Shown: positions 7,231 through 13,432 of the stretch, piece after piece
Layout: the number at the start of each line of letters is the position of its first letter
Numbering within the stretch: position 1 is the stretch's first letter
From: JTS-RE9 sp964649195
GTDB lineage: Bacteria; Planctomycetota; Phycisphaerae; Phycisphaerales; Phycisphaeraceae
Assembly: GCA_964649195.1 (NCBI GenBank)
Contig: CAZYPK010000089.1
Span: 1 to 20,134, forward strand
DNA length: 20,134 bases
Direction: 5' to 3'
Made by a program: the position numbers and the translations under genes
Notes under the pieces: model-generated
Databases searched by the model: none
The model's input: only the letters and a program-made list of their open reading frames with translations
What the model was told of the DNA's origin: nothing

Positions 7231-9210
7231 ATGACATCTGCCATCTCCTCGGAAAAAACCGAGAAGCCGATCCGCCCGCTGCAATCAGCCGTCGTTTTCT
7301 TCGCAGGCGACTCCGGCGACGGCATGCAGCTCGTCGGCACCCAGTTCACCGACACCTCCGCCATCTTCGGCAACGATGTCGCCACCTTCCCCGACTTCCC
7401 CGCCGAGATCCGCGCACCCCAGGGCACCGTCCCCGGCGTCTCCGGCTTCCAGGTTCACTTCTCCTCGCAGGACATCCACACCCCCGGCGATGAAGTCGAC
7501 GCCCTCGTCGCCATGAACCCCGCCGCCTTCAAAGCACACATCGGCGATGTCAAACCCGGCGGCATCGTCATCGTCAACGAAGATGAGTTCGACAAGATCA
7601 ACCTTCGCAAGGCAGGCTACCCCGAAAATTACTCCCCCATTGACGACGAAAAATACCTGCGCAAGTATCGCATCCAGCGCGTCCCCATCACGCGGGCCAA
7701 CGAAGCCTCGCTCAAGGACACGGGCCTGGGCGCCAAGGAAATCGGCCGCTGCAAAAACATGTACTCGCTGGGACTGATCTTCTGGCTCTATGATCGCTCG
7801 CTCGATGTGACCATCAACTATCTCAACACCTACTTCGGCCAGAAGAAAAAACTGCCCCTCGTCGCCGAGGCCAACATCCGCGCCCTCAAGGCAGGCTACT
7901 TCTTCGGCGAAACCGCCGAGATTTTCTCCGAACACTACAAGATCGATCCCGCCCACGTCGCCCCAGGCACCTACACCAAGATCACCGGCAACGAAGCGCT
8001 GGCCATGGGCCTCGTCGCCGCCAGCAAACTGGCCGACAAAACGCTGGTCTATGGTTCCTACCCCATCACGCCCGCCAGTTCCATCCTCGAATACCTCGCG
8101 GGCATGAGACACTTCGGCGTCAAGACCGTTCAGGCCGAGGATGAAATCGCCGCCGTCTGCGTCGCCATCGGCGCCGCCTTCGCCGGCCAGCTCGCCGTCA
8201 CAGGCACCAGCGGGCCGGGTATCTGCCTCAAGAGTGAAGCGATCAATCTCGCCATCGTCACCGAACTTCCGCTGGTCATCGTCAACGTCCAGCGCGGCGG
8301 CCCCTCCACCGGCCTGCCCACCAAGACCGAGCAGTCCGATCTGCTCCAGGTCATGTTCGGCCGCAACGGCGACAGCCCGCTGGTCATCCTCGCGCCGCAG
8401 TCCCCATCCGACTGTTTCGAAGCCGCCATCGAAGCCTGCCGGATTGCCATGCAACATATGGTTCCGGTGATATTGTTAACCGATGGCTATCTGGCCAACG
8501 GCGCCGAGCCTTGGCGTATTCCCAATGCTTCGGACTATACAAAGATAGATATACATCACGCCGCCGATCCCGCGAGCTATCAACCCTATGCTCGAGATGA
8601 CGACTTCGTTCGCCCCTGGGCCGTTCCGGGCACGCCCGACCTCATGCATCGCCTGGGCGGTCTCGAAAAAGCCGACATCACCGGCGGCGTCAACTACGAC
8701 CCCGGCAATCACCAGCGAATGACCGACCTGCGACACGCCAAGGTCGCCAAAATCGCCGGCGTTATCCCCCCGCTGCATACGCATGGCGATGAAACGGGCG
8801 ACCTGCTCCTGCTGGGCTGGGGCGGCACCTACGGCTCCATCCTCTCCGCCGTCGATCGCGCCCGCGCCAAAGGCCTGCGCGTCTCCTCCGCTCACCTGCG
8901 ATACCTCAACCCGATGCCGCGCAACCTGGGCGAAGTATTGTCACGCTTCAGGAAAGTATTGATCCCCGAACTGAACATGGGCCAGTTGCGCTTACTAATA
9001 AGAGGCAAGTTCCTCATCGACGCCCGCGGCCTCAACAAAGTGCAAGGCAAACCGTTCCTCGTCGATGAACTCGAAGAAGCCATCGACCTGATGCTTGAAA
9101 ACAAGTGGCCGGCAGATCGTGAAAGTTTGATCCCGCGTGAGCATCATGTCTCACCGGATGATCCGGCGGTGATGCCGAGCAAGGCTGCGATGACGGCAAG
9201 CGAAGGTTAA
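7231..9210 (+). CDS. korA: 2-oxoacid:ferredoxin oxidoreductase, fused gamma-alpha subunit (KorA-type)
   Basis: A 659-residue large subunit of a two-subunit 2-oxoacid:ferredoxin oxidoreductase, most like 2-oxoglutarate-type KorA. The N-terminal gamma domain begins VVFFAGDSGDGMQLVG and covers about residues 20-200. The alpha domain follows from GNEALAMGLV with the signature YGSYPITPASSILEYLAGM, then TGTSGPGICLKSEA and QRGGPSTGLPTKTEQSD, and ends with a transketolase-C-like domain after residue about 500. With KorB it would oxidise a 2-oxoacid plus CoA to acyl-CoA, CO2 and reduced ferredoxin, or run in reverse. The ATG at 7231 has GGAG (7220-7223) and lies behind a candidate promoter; an ATG at 7210 and an open frame to 6985 are less likely. 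Substrate preference is inferred from family length only. Its partner korB lies 2.5 kb away instead of next to it. Confidence 0.94.
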   Translation: MTSAISSEKTEKPIRPLQSAVVFFAGDSGDGMQLVGTQFTDTSAIFGNDVATFPDFPAEIRAPQGTVPGVSGFQVHFSSQDIHTPGDEVDALVAMNPAAFKAHIGDVKPGGIVIVNEDEFDKINLRKAGYPENYSPIDDEKYLRKYRIQRVPITRANEASLKDTGLGAKEIGRCKNMYSLGLIFWLYDRSLDVTINYLNTYFGQKKKLPLVAEANIRALKAGYFFGETAEIFSEHYKIDPAHVAPGTYTKITGNEALAMGLVAASKLADKTLVYGSYPITPASSILEYLAGMRHFGVKTVQAEDEIAAVCVAIGAAFAGQLAVTGTSGPGICLKSEAINLAIVTELPLVIVNVQRGGPSTGLPTKTEQSDLLQVMFGRNGDSPLVILAPQSPSDCFEAAIEACRIAMQHMVPVILLTDGYLANGAEPWRIPNASDYTKIDIHHAADPASYQPYARDDDFVRPWAVPGTPDLMHRLGGLEKADITGGVNYDPGNHQRMTDLRHAKVAKIAGVIPPLHTHGDETGDLLLLGWGGTYGSILSAVDRARAKGLRVSSAHLRYLNPMPRNLGEVLSRFRKVLIPELNMGQLRLLIRGKFLIDARGLNKVQGKPFLVDELEEAIDLMLENKWPADRESLIPREHHVSPDDPAVMPSKAAMTASEG

Positions 9211-9286
9211 CCGCTTGCGGCTTCGCACTCCGACTCTCCCTCTCAGATCAGGAAACTATTCGGCCAAAACCCTGACGGAGGCCGTC

Positions 9287-9604
9287 ATGGAAACCGTTGA
9301 ACCACGGTGGAACAACAACGAACGATCCCTTTGCGCCGTTGCAGTGCTCCTCATGGCAATCTGTATGGTCGCGCCCCCTTGGCGACAGGCGGAGCCTCAG
9401 AGCAATGCCGCCGGGTTCATGGGCTTTGCAGGCTTCGGCGTCATCGGCGATCCGCCGCCGATACCTGGCGGAAGAGGTGGAGGAGTTGTCATCTTCTGGG
9501 AAGCATTGTTTGTTGAAATCGGCGCAATACTGATTTTGTTCCGTTTACTGCTTTTCTGCATAAGGTTGGAACGAAGCCGGAGACGACGAGGTGGCTGGGG
9601 CTGA
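9287..9604 (+). CDS. Small two-helix membrane protein, unknown function
   Basis: A 105-residue protein. The ATG at 9287 is preceded by a good GGAGG six bases away, supporting a real gene; the open frame extends upstream to 9215 but with no ribosome-binding site. Helix 1 is about 15-31 (LCAVAVLLMAICMVAPPW), a Gly/Pro-rich loop follows (GDPPPIPGGRGGG), and helix 2 is about 66-90 (VVIFWEALFVEIGAILILF), before a basic RLERSRRRR tail. I do not recognise the family. The last codons and the stop (GGWG, tga) lie in the left arm of the REP-like element at 9590-9695, so the C-terminus may have been altered when the element arrived. It sits in the interval that separates korA from korB. Confidence 0.65.
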   Translation: METVEPRWNNNERSLCAVAVLLMAICMVAPPWRQAEPQSNAAGFMGFAGFGVIGDPPPIPGGRGGGVVIFWEALFVEIGAILILFRLLLFCIRLERSRRRRGGWG

Positions 9605-9695
9605 AAGACTCCGCACAAGCCCCGGCCCGATGAAACAGCAAGGCTCCGGGGGATCCGGGGACTCCGGGGGATCCGGGGACTCCGCCCCAGCCACC
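9590..9695. repeat. REP-like inverted-repeat element (GGTGGCTGGGGC ends) with 18-bp tandem repeat
   Basis: ggtggctggggc (9590-9601) and gccccagccacc (9684-9695) are perfect 12-base inverted ends. Inside are caagccccgg and two exact 18-base tandem units tccgggggatccggggac (9645-9662, 9663-9680). The left arm supplies the stop codon of the small membrane protein gene. Related elements are at 12921-13040 and 20093-20134, and a half copy is at 7086. Confidence 0.85.
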
Positions 9696-9729
9696 CGAGC
9701 ATTTCAAACTTGAGCCACTACCCTCAGAT

Positions 9730-9749
9730 GATGAAAACGCTTTTTCATC
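9730..9749 (+). terminator. Short A/T stem-loop upstream of the GNAT module
   Basis: gatgaaaa-cgct-ttttcatc forms a perfect 8-base-pair stem with a 4-base loop. It could end transcription from upstream or mark the boundary of the inserted module; with no clear T-run after the stem this is uncertain. Confidence 0.35.
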
Positions 9750-9815
9750 CGCCGAATCACGGTTTTGCGATATCATTGGGATGATGATGAAGCACGGATT
9801 ATCGGGACCGATCGC

Positions 9816-10340
9816 ATGAGCTTGATCGACATCGAAATCGACGGCCTCACCCGCTCCATCGTTGAGATCGGCACGAACGAATCATTGAGCACCACCATCG
9901 TCTGGTGGGATCAACTGAAACCCTCGCAGAAGCGACTGACCAAGTGGGACTTCGATTGGAAAAGTGAAGTAAAGATGGGACGCAAGGTGGCGGCGTTGAC
10001 AATTCGAGGTGATCGCAAGGTGCAGGGGCTGATCTCCTTCACGGCGGAGTCGGACCATGTGCTGGTGCAACTCGTCGAGAGTGCGCCGCACAACATTGGG
10101 CGGAGGAAAAAGTTCGAGGGCGTTCCGGGCAACCTTTTTGCATTCGCCTGTCGTGAGGCCTTTCGTCTTGGTTTTGAAGGCTCGCTGTCGTTCTTCGCAA
10201 AGACCGATCTGATCGCGCATTATGAAACCACCTTGGGAGCGGTTCGACTTGGGACAAGCCGGCGTATGATCATTGAGACGGAACCTGCACGGCTGCTCGT
10301 CAACACCTACTTTGAGGAGACCGATCAATGGCCAAGTTGA
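9816..10340 (+). CDS. GNAT-fold N-acetyltransferase-like protein, copy 1
   Basis: A 174-residue protein related to GNAT acetyltransferases. The N-terminal part reads MSLIDIEIDGLTRSIVEIGT, then DFDWKSE. The GNAT-like core begins KVAALTIRGDRKVQGLISF, followed by the strand VLVQLVESAPHNIG, the acetyl-CoA-loop-like KKFEGVPGNLFAFAC with helix, and FFAKTDLIAHYETTLGAVR, typical of the GNAT C-terminal motif. The ATG at 9816 matches the start of copy 2; the longer open frame to 9765 is not conserved between copies. It would use acetyl-CoA, substrate unknown. Its last 13 bases overlap the start of the small basic gene. It is about 70% identical, without gaps, to the copy at 10635 by hand alignment. The position between korA and korB does not suggest a metabolic link; the module looks accessory. 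Confidence 0.82.
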   Translation: MSLIDIEIDGLTRSIVEIGTNESLSTTIVWWDQLKPSQKRLTKWDFDWKSEVKMGRKVAALTIRGDRKVQGLISFTAESDHVLVQLVESAPHNIGRRKKFEGVPGNLFAFACREAFRLGFEGSLSFFAKTDLIAHYETTLGAVRLGTSRRMIIETEPARLLVNTYFEETDQWPS

Positions 10341-10546
10341 AACTGGACCATGAGGTGGATTTGGTTGTCGCGCCATCACCGCCGTACACGGACGAGGAAC
10401 GAGCGGCGGTCAGCCGCGCCATCGCCGAGTCCCGCAAAAAGCCCGGACATGCAAAAGCCGTTGCGGCGCTTCGTCGAACCATCGAACGCCTGGAGAAGGC
10501 GCAGGCGGCAAACGCCGATCGACGATCCAAGAAAAAGGCGGGCTGA
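10328..10546 (+). CDS. Small basic helical protein, copy 1 (partner of GNAT)
   Basis: A 72-residue protein of unknown function. The start overlaps the GNAT copy 1 stop by 13 bases and has GAGGAG eight bases upstream. The N-terminus is MAKLKLDHEVDLVVAP, followed by YTDEERAAVSRAIAESRKK and AKAVAALRRTIERLEKAQ, which should form two amphipathic helices. The C-terminus is basic (DRRSKKKAG). Two further homologues follow (11147, 11451), which supports it as a real gene. The overlap suggests coupled translation and a functional partnership with the GNAT protein. An antitoxin, adaptor or nucleic-acid-binding role is possible but unproven. Confidence 0.8.
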   Translation: MAKLKLDHEVDLVVAPSPPYTDEERAAVSRAIAESRKKPGHAKAVAALRRTIERLEKAQAANADRRSKKKAG

Positions 10547-10634
10547 CACGGGTGATTGAAGCTGTCTCGTTTTCCCTTCCCATCGATCCTTGCAATGAAC
10601 CGTGCGCCAACGTCAATCATCGGGGACCGATCGC

Positions 10635-11159
10635 ATGCGTTTGATCGACATCGAAATCGACGGCCTCACCCGCTCCATCGTTGACATCGGAACAAACGAA
10701 TCGTTGAGCACCACCATCGTCTGGTGGCACGAATTGAAGCCGGCGCAGAGGCGGCTAAGAACATGGGCCTTCGACTGGCAAGGTGAAGCGGACATGGAAC
10801 ACAAGGTTGCAGCGCTGACGATCAGTGACGACCGAAAGGTGCAGGGACTTATCTCCTTCACGGCGGAACCCGACTACCTCTTGGTTCACCTCGTCGAAAG
10901 CGCCCCGCACAACATCGGCCGGCGGAAGAAATACACCGGGGTTCCGGCCAACTTATTCGCCTTCGCCAGTCTCCAATCCATTCGTTTCGGTTTCGAGGGT
11001 TCGTTGGCGTTCGACGCAAAAACAACATTGATCGCGCACTACTCGGAAACGCTCGGAGCAATCCGGGTGGGCTCAAGCCGGCGTATGATTATCGATCCGG
11101 AGGCGGGCAAACGGCTCGCCTGCCAGTATTTCGAGGAAGGTGACCAATGGCCAGATTGA
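10635..11159 (+). CDS. GNAT-fold N-acetyltransferase-like protein, copy 2
   Basis: A 174-residue paralogue of the protein at 9816, with the same length, no gaps and about 70% identity by hand alignment. The most conserved blocks are LIDIEIDGLTRSIV, GTNESLSTTIVWW, VAALTI with DRKVQGLISFTAE, LVESAPHNIGRRKK, GFEGSL with AKT-LIAHY-TLGA, SRRMII and the final QWP. The divergent positions are mostly on predicted exposed helices (for example 35-55 and the C-terminal helix), so the pair is old enough to have diverged while the core stayed intact. It overlaps its own small gene by 13 bases, as copy 1 does. Start chosen by alignment with copy 1; the open frame from 10602 is not shared. Substrate unknown. 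Confidence 0.82.
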   Translation: MRLIDIEIDGLTRSIVDIGTNESLSTTIVWWHELKPAQRRLRTWAFDWQGEADMEHKVAALTISDDRKVQGLISFTAEPDYLLVHLVESAPHNIGRRKKYTGVPANLFAFASLQSIRFGFEGSLAFDAKTTLIAHYSETLGAIRVGSSRRMIIDPEAGKRLACQYFEEGDQWPD

Positions 11160-11380
11160 AAACGGATGTTGATGTTGATTTGATCGTCGCACCCCATGTT
11201 TACACGGATGAAGACCGCGCTGCGATTCGAGACGCGCTTGCCAAACGGCGGCAGTCACCCGGTTACGCAAAAGCTGTCGCGGCATTGCGCCGACTAGCCA
11301 AACGGCTCAAGCCCGCTCAGGTGCCGGGCAGCGCCCGCGCGGCCAAGGCCAGGAAGAAGCCGGGGCGATCCGCCGCTTGA
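11147..11380 (+). CDS. Small basic helical protein, copy 2 (partner of GNAT)
   Basis: A 77-residue paralogue of the small protein at 10328. It shares MA(K/R)LK, VDL(V/I)VAP, YTDE-RAA and the block AKAVAALRR. The C-terminal tail is Lys/Arg/Ala-rich and differs in sequence and length from copy 1 (KARKKPGRSAA). The ATG lies 13 bases inside the GNAT copy 2 gene with GAGGAAGG upstream. The same overlap in both copies points to a conserved bicistronic unit. Function unknown. Confidence 0.8.
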   Translation: MARLKTDVDVDLIVAPHVYTDEDRAAIRDALAKRRQSPGYAKAVAALRRLAKRLKPAQVPGSARAAKARKKPGRSAA

Positions 11381-11436
11381 CTGCGTTGTGCTCGTCGTGG
11401 AACGCGGCCATCAATGGCAGTGAAGGTGCAATGATG

Positions 11437-11463
11437 CAGGAGACCGACCGATGGCCAAGTTGA
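11437..11463 (+). pseudogene. Vestige of a third GNAT gene (C-terminal codons only)
   Basis: Read in frame, these bases give QETDRWPS and a stop, matching the C-termini EETDQWPS (copy 1) and EEGDQWPD (copy 2). They overlap the third small gene by the same 13 bases. Nothing upstream in this frame (11381-11436) resembles the GNAT core, so the rest of the gene has been deleted. Confidence 0.7.
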
Positions 11464-11666
11464 AACCTCACATTGAATCCGATCTGATCGTCGGCCGCTA
11501 CACCGGGAAAGACGCCGCCGCCGTCAGCCGCGCGATCGCCAGGCATCGCAAGTCGCCCGAATACAAGAAGGCGCTCCCGAAGATTCGCCGCATGGAAGCG
11601 AAGCTGCGGAAACGGCGTGAGGAGGCCGTGACCGCGACCGCATCTCGGTGCGACACCGATGATTGA
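11451..11666 (+). CDS. Small basic helical protein, orphan copy 3
   Basis: A 71-residue third member of the small-protein family: MAKLKPHIESDLIVGRYTGKDAAAVSRAIA, then RKSPEYKKALPKIRRMEAKLRKRREE. It lacks two to three residues between DLIV and YT compared with the other copies, and its tail is different, ending acidic (CDTDD). AGGAG lies eight bases upstream of the ATG. There is no intact GNAT gene before it, only the last codons of one. The open frame is kept despite loss of the partner, so it may still be used, for instance together with the upstream copies. It is followed after 71 bases by korB. Confidence 0.72.
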   Translation: MAKLKPHIESDLIVGRYTGKDAAAVSRAIARHRKSPEYKKALPKIRRMEAKLRKRREEAVTATASRCDTDD

Positions 11667-11737
11667 CCCACGCCGCGTCGCCGTGTTCCGTGACGCCCCA
11701 TCGGCAGTACGGGTTCCATCTGCCGGGAAAGTTTCCG

Positions 11738-12766
11738 ATGTCCACGATCCCCGTGTCCGTGTCTCCCGTCGAGCCGCTCAAGGCCAAGGACTACGCCTCC
11801 GACCAGGATGTGCGCTGGTGTCCGGGCTGCGGCGACTATGCCATTCTCAACCAGATGCGCAAGGTCATGGCTTCGCTCCAGGCGGTGCGCGAGAAGACCG
11901 TCTTCGTTTCGGGCATCGGCTGCTCCAGCCGGTTTCCCTACTACATGAACACCTACGGGTTCCACTCGATCCACGGCAGGGCCCCCGCCGTCGCCACCGG
12001 CATCAAGGTCGCCAACCCCGCGCTCGATGTCTGGCTGGTCACCGGCGACGGCGACGGACTCTCCATCGGCGGCAATCATCTGCTGCATGTGCTTCGCCGG
12101 AATGTCAACGTCAAGATACTCCTGTTCAACAATGAAATATACGGATTGACAAAAGGCCAATACTCGCCGACGAGTCCCGAAGGCAAGAAGACCAAGTCAT
12201 CGCCGATGGGTTCGATCGATCTGCCGCTCTCGCCGCTCTCTTTCGCGCTGGCGGCCGAGGCGAGTTTCGTGGCCCGCAGCCTTGATGTGGACAGGAACCT
12301 TCCCGATGTGCTCGATCGGGCCGCGAAACACAAAGGCTCCGCCTTCGTCGAGATTTATCAGGACTGCAATATCTTCAATCACAAGGCCTTCGAGTACGCC
12401 ACCGACAAGGCGACGAAGGAGGACAACATTCTTTACCTCGAACACGGCAAGCCGCTGATCTTCGGCAAGAACCGCGAGAAAGGCATCCGCCTCAACGGGG
12501 CGAGGAAGCCGGAGATCGTGGAACTGAACAAAGGCGTCAAGGAGGACGACCTGCTCTTCCACGACCAGCACGACGAGTCGCTGGCCTTCCTGCTCAGCCG
12601 CATGAAGCACCCCGAGTTTCCCGAACCGATGGGCGTCTATTACTCGATCGAGGACGACTGTTACGAAGACCTGCTGGAAAAACAGATCCGCGATGCGCAG
12701 AAGGCCAGGGGCGAGGGGACGTTTGAGAGTCTGTTTGAGAATTGCGAGACATACACGGTACGATGA
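11738..12766 (+). CDS. korB: 2-oxoacid:ferredoxin oxidoreductase, beta subunit (KorB-type)
   Basis: A 342-residue beta subunit carrying the thiamine diphosphate site, partner of KorA. The N-terminal DVRWCPGCGDYAILNQM is diagnostic, with the conserved CPGCG. The GIGCSSRFPYYMNTYGFHSIHGRA segment and the Mg/ThDP motif GDGDGLSIGGNH plus FNNEIYGLTKGQYSPTS follow in order. The C-terminal part (about 255-342) is the usual tail for this family. The ATG at 11738 fits known N-termini; the frame is open upstream to 11663 but that extension is not family-like. Only a weak GGGAA precedes it. Separation from korA by the GNAT module means that co-expression depends on read-through of about 2.5 kb or on a separate promoter, which I did not identify with confidence. 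Confidence 0.95.
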   Translation: MSTIPVSVSPVEPLKAKDYASDQDVRWCPGCGDYAILNQMRKVMASLQAVREKTVFVSGIGCSSRFPYYMNTYGFHSIHGRAPAVATGIKVANPALDVWLVTGDGDGLSIGGNHLLHVLRRNVNVKILLFNNEIYGLTKGQYSPTSPEGKKTKSSPMGSIDLPLSPLSFALAAEASFVARSLDVDRNLPDVLDRAAKHKGSAFVEIYQDCNIFNHKAFEYATDKATKEDNILYLEHGKPLIFGKNREKGIRLNGARKPEIVELNKGVKEDDLLFHDQHDESLAFLLSRMKHPEFPEPMGVYYSIEDDCYEDLLEKQIRDAQKARGEGTFESLFENCETYTVR

Positions 12767-13178
12767 ACATTCATCAACTTATTGGTGTATGGATGCACCA
12801 CCTGCAAATCGCAGGGAACACCACCGATTCCTCGGAGCGAAGCATTGACGACGAATCCCGGATTGACCGAAAGGCGTGGAAACCACCTCGAAAGGTGATC
12901 GTCTTGTCCGCGTATTTCCACCGGTGGCTGGGGCTGAAGATTCCGGGCAAGCCCCGGATGTGAGGCCGACAGCCTGCCGTGATGTCACCATTGTTTGTGC
13001 GCCTGGACCGGGGCTTCACGGACTCAGTTCCAGCCACCGGGCCGGAAAAAAGTATGGCGCATCGTATGGTGCGACCGGTCGGATTCATCGCGCATCTCGC
13101 GTTTGTTGCGCTCCTAAATCATCAGGCTGCGCCTTCGCGCAAGATCGGGAAATGTCCGCAATTTCCGCGAAAACCAAA
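12767..13178. other. Gene-free stretch between korB and tRNA-Leu
   Basis: About 410 bases without a supported gene. Short open frames here have no ribosome-binding sites or family features. The only recognisable structure is the REP-like element at 12921-13040. No clear terminator for korB was found. Confidence 0.6.
12921..13040. repeat. REP-like inverted-repeat element, second complete copy
   Basis: Outer arms ccggtggctggggctga (12921-12937) and its imperfect inverse (13024-13040) enclose a second inverted pair, aagccccgg (12949-12957) and ccggggctt (13008-13016). The result is a two-tier cruciform/hairpin. The outer arm is the same GGTGGCTGG motif as at 9590-9695. Confidence 0.82.
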
Positions 13179-13262
13179 TGCCGGTGGAGGGACTTGAACC
13201 CACACTCCTTTAAGGGGAAACGGATTTTGAATCCGTCGCGTCTGCCATTCCGCCACACCGGC
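13179..13262 (-). tRNA. tRNA-Leu (anticodon CAA)
   Basis: On the minus strand an 84-base class II tRNA folds with acceptor stem gccggtg/caccggc and discriminator A. It has a leucine-type D arm (gcggaatggcagacgc), anticodon stem acgga/tccgt with loop ttcaaaa (anticodon CAA, reading UUG), a long variable arm and a T arm with ttcaagt. The 3' CCA is not encoded. It stands alone. Confidence 0.95.
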
Positions 13263-13346
13263 CTCAACTCTGTTTTTCTCGATGATTTGTCGGGTTTGCG
13301 CAGGTTGAATGCCCAAGTTTAGCACGCCTGGTCCAAACAAACAATT

Positions 13347-13432
13347 GGGACTTCTGAATAACCGCCGATGCACCGTGAACCACGGATTGCCACGCCGCAA
13401 GCGGCTTGGACGTGAGGTTGTTCAGGAGTCCC
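13347..13432 (+). repeat. Dispersed palindromic element, copy B
   Basis: Ends gggacttctgaataacc (13347-13363) and ggttgttcaggagtccc (13416-13432) are inverted repeats at 15 of 17 positions; the two differences would be G-U pairs in RNA of one strand. The inside contains gccgcaagcggc. It abuts the mrpG stop codon directly, so it forms the 3' end of the usp-mrp transcript and may serve as a terminator or stabilising stem. Confidence 0.87.

Larger units (their letters stand above)
9800..11666 (+). repeat. Tandem duplication of a GNAT/small-protein module (819-bp period, third copy partial)
   Basis: The start codons of the two GNAT genes (9816, 10635) and of the first two small genes (10328, 11147) are both exactly 819 bases apart. 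Similarity begins about 17 bases before the GNAT starts (atcgg(g)gaccgatcgcatg). A third, truncated unit keeps the last GNAT codons and the small gene (11437-11666). Confidence 0.9.

Noticed and set aside
9645..9680. Short CRISPR or iteron array
   Set aside because: Only two contiguous 18-bp units, without spacers, inside a REP-like element.
9816..11666. Calling the GNAT module a proven toxin-antitoxin system
   Set aside because: Gene order, small-protein type and lack of a recognisable RHH or HTH domain differ from known GNAT toxin systems; it is kept only as a hypothesis.
13179..13432. Integrated element using tRNA-Leu as attachment site
   Set aside because: No integrase gene and no duplicated tRNA 3' end were found in the window; the neighbouring repeat does not match the tRNA.
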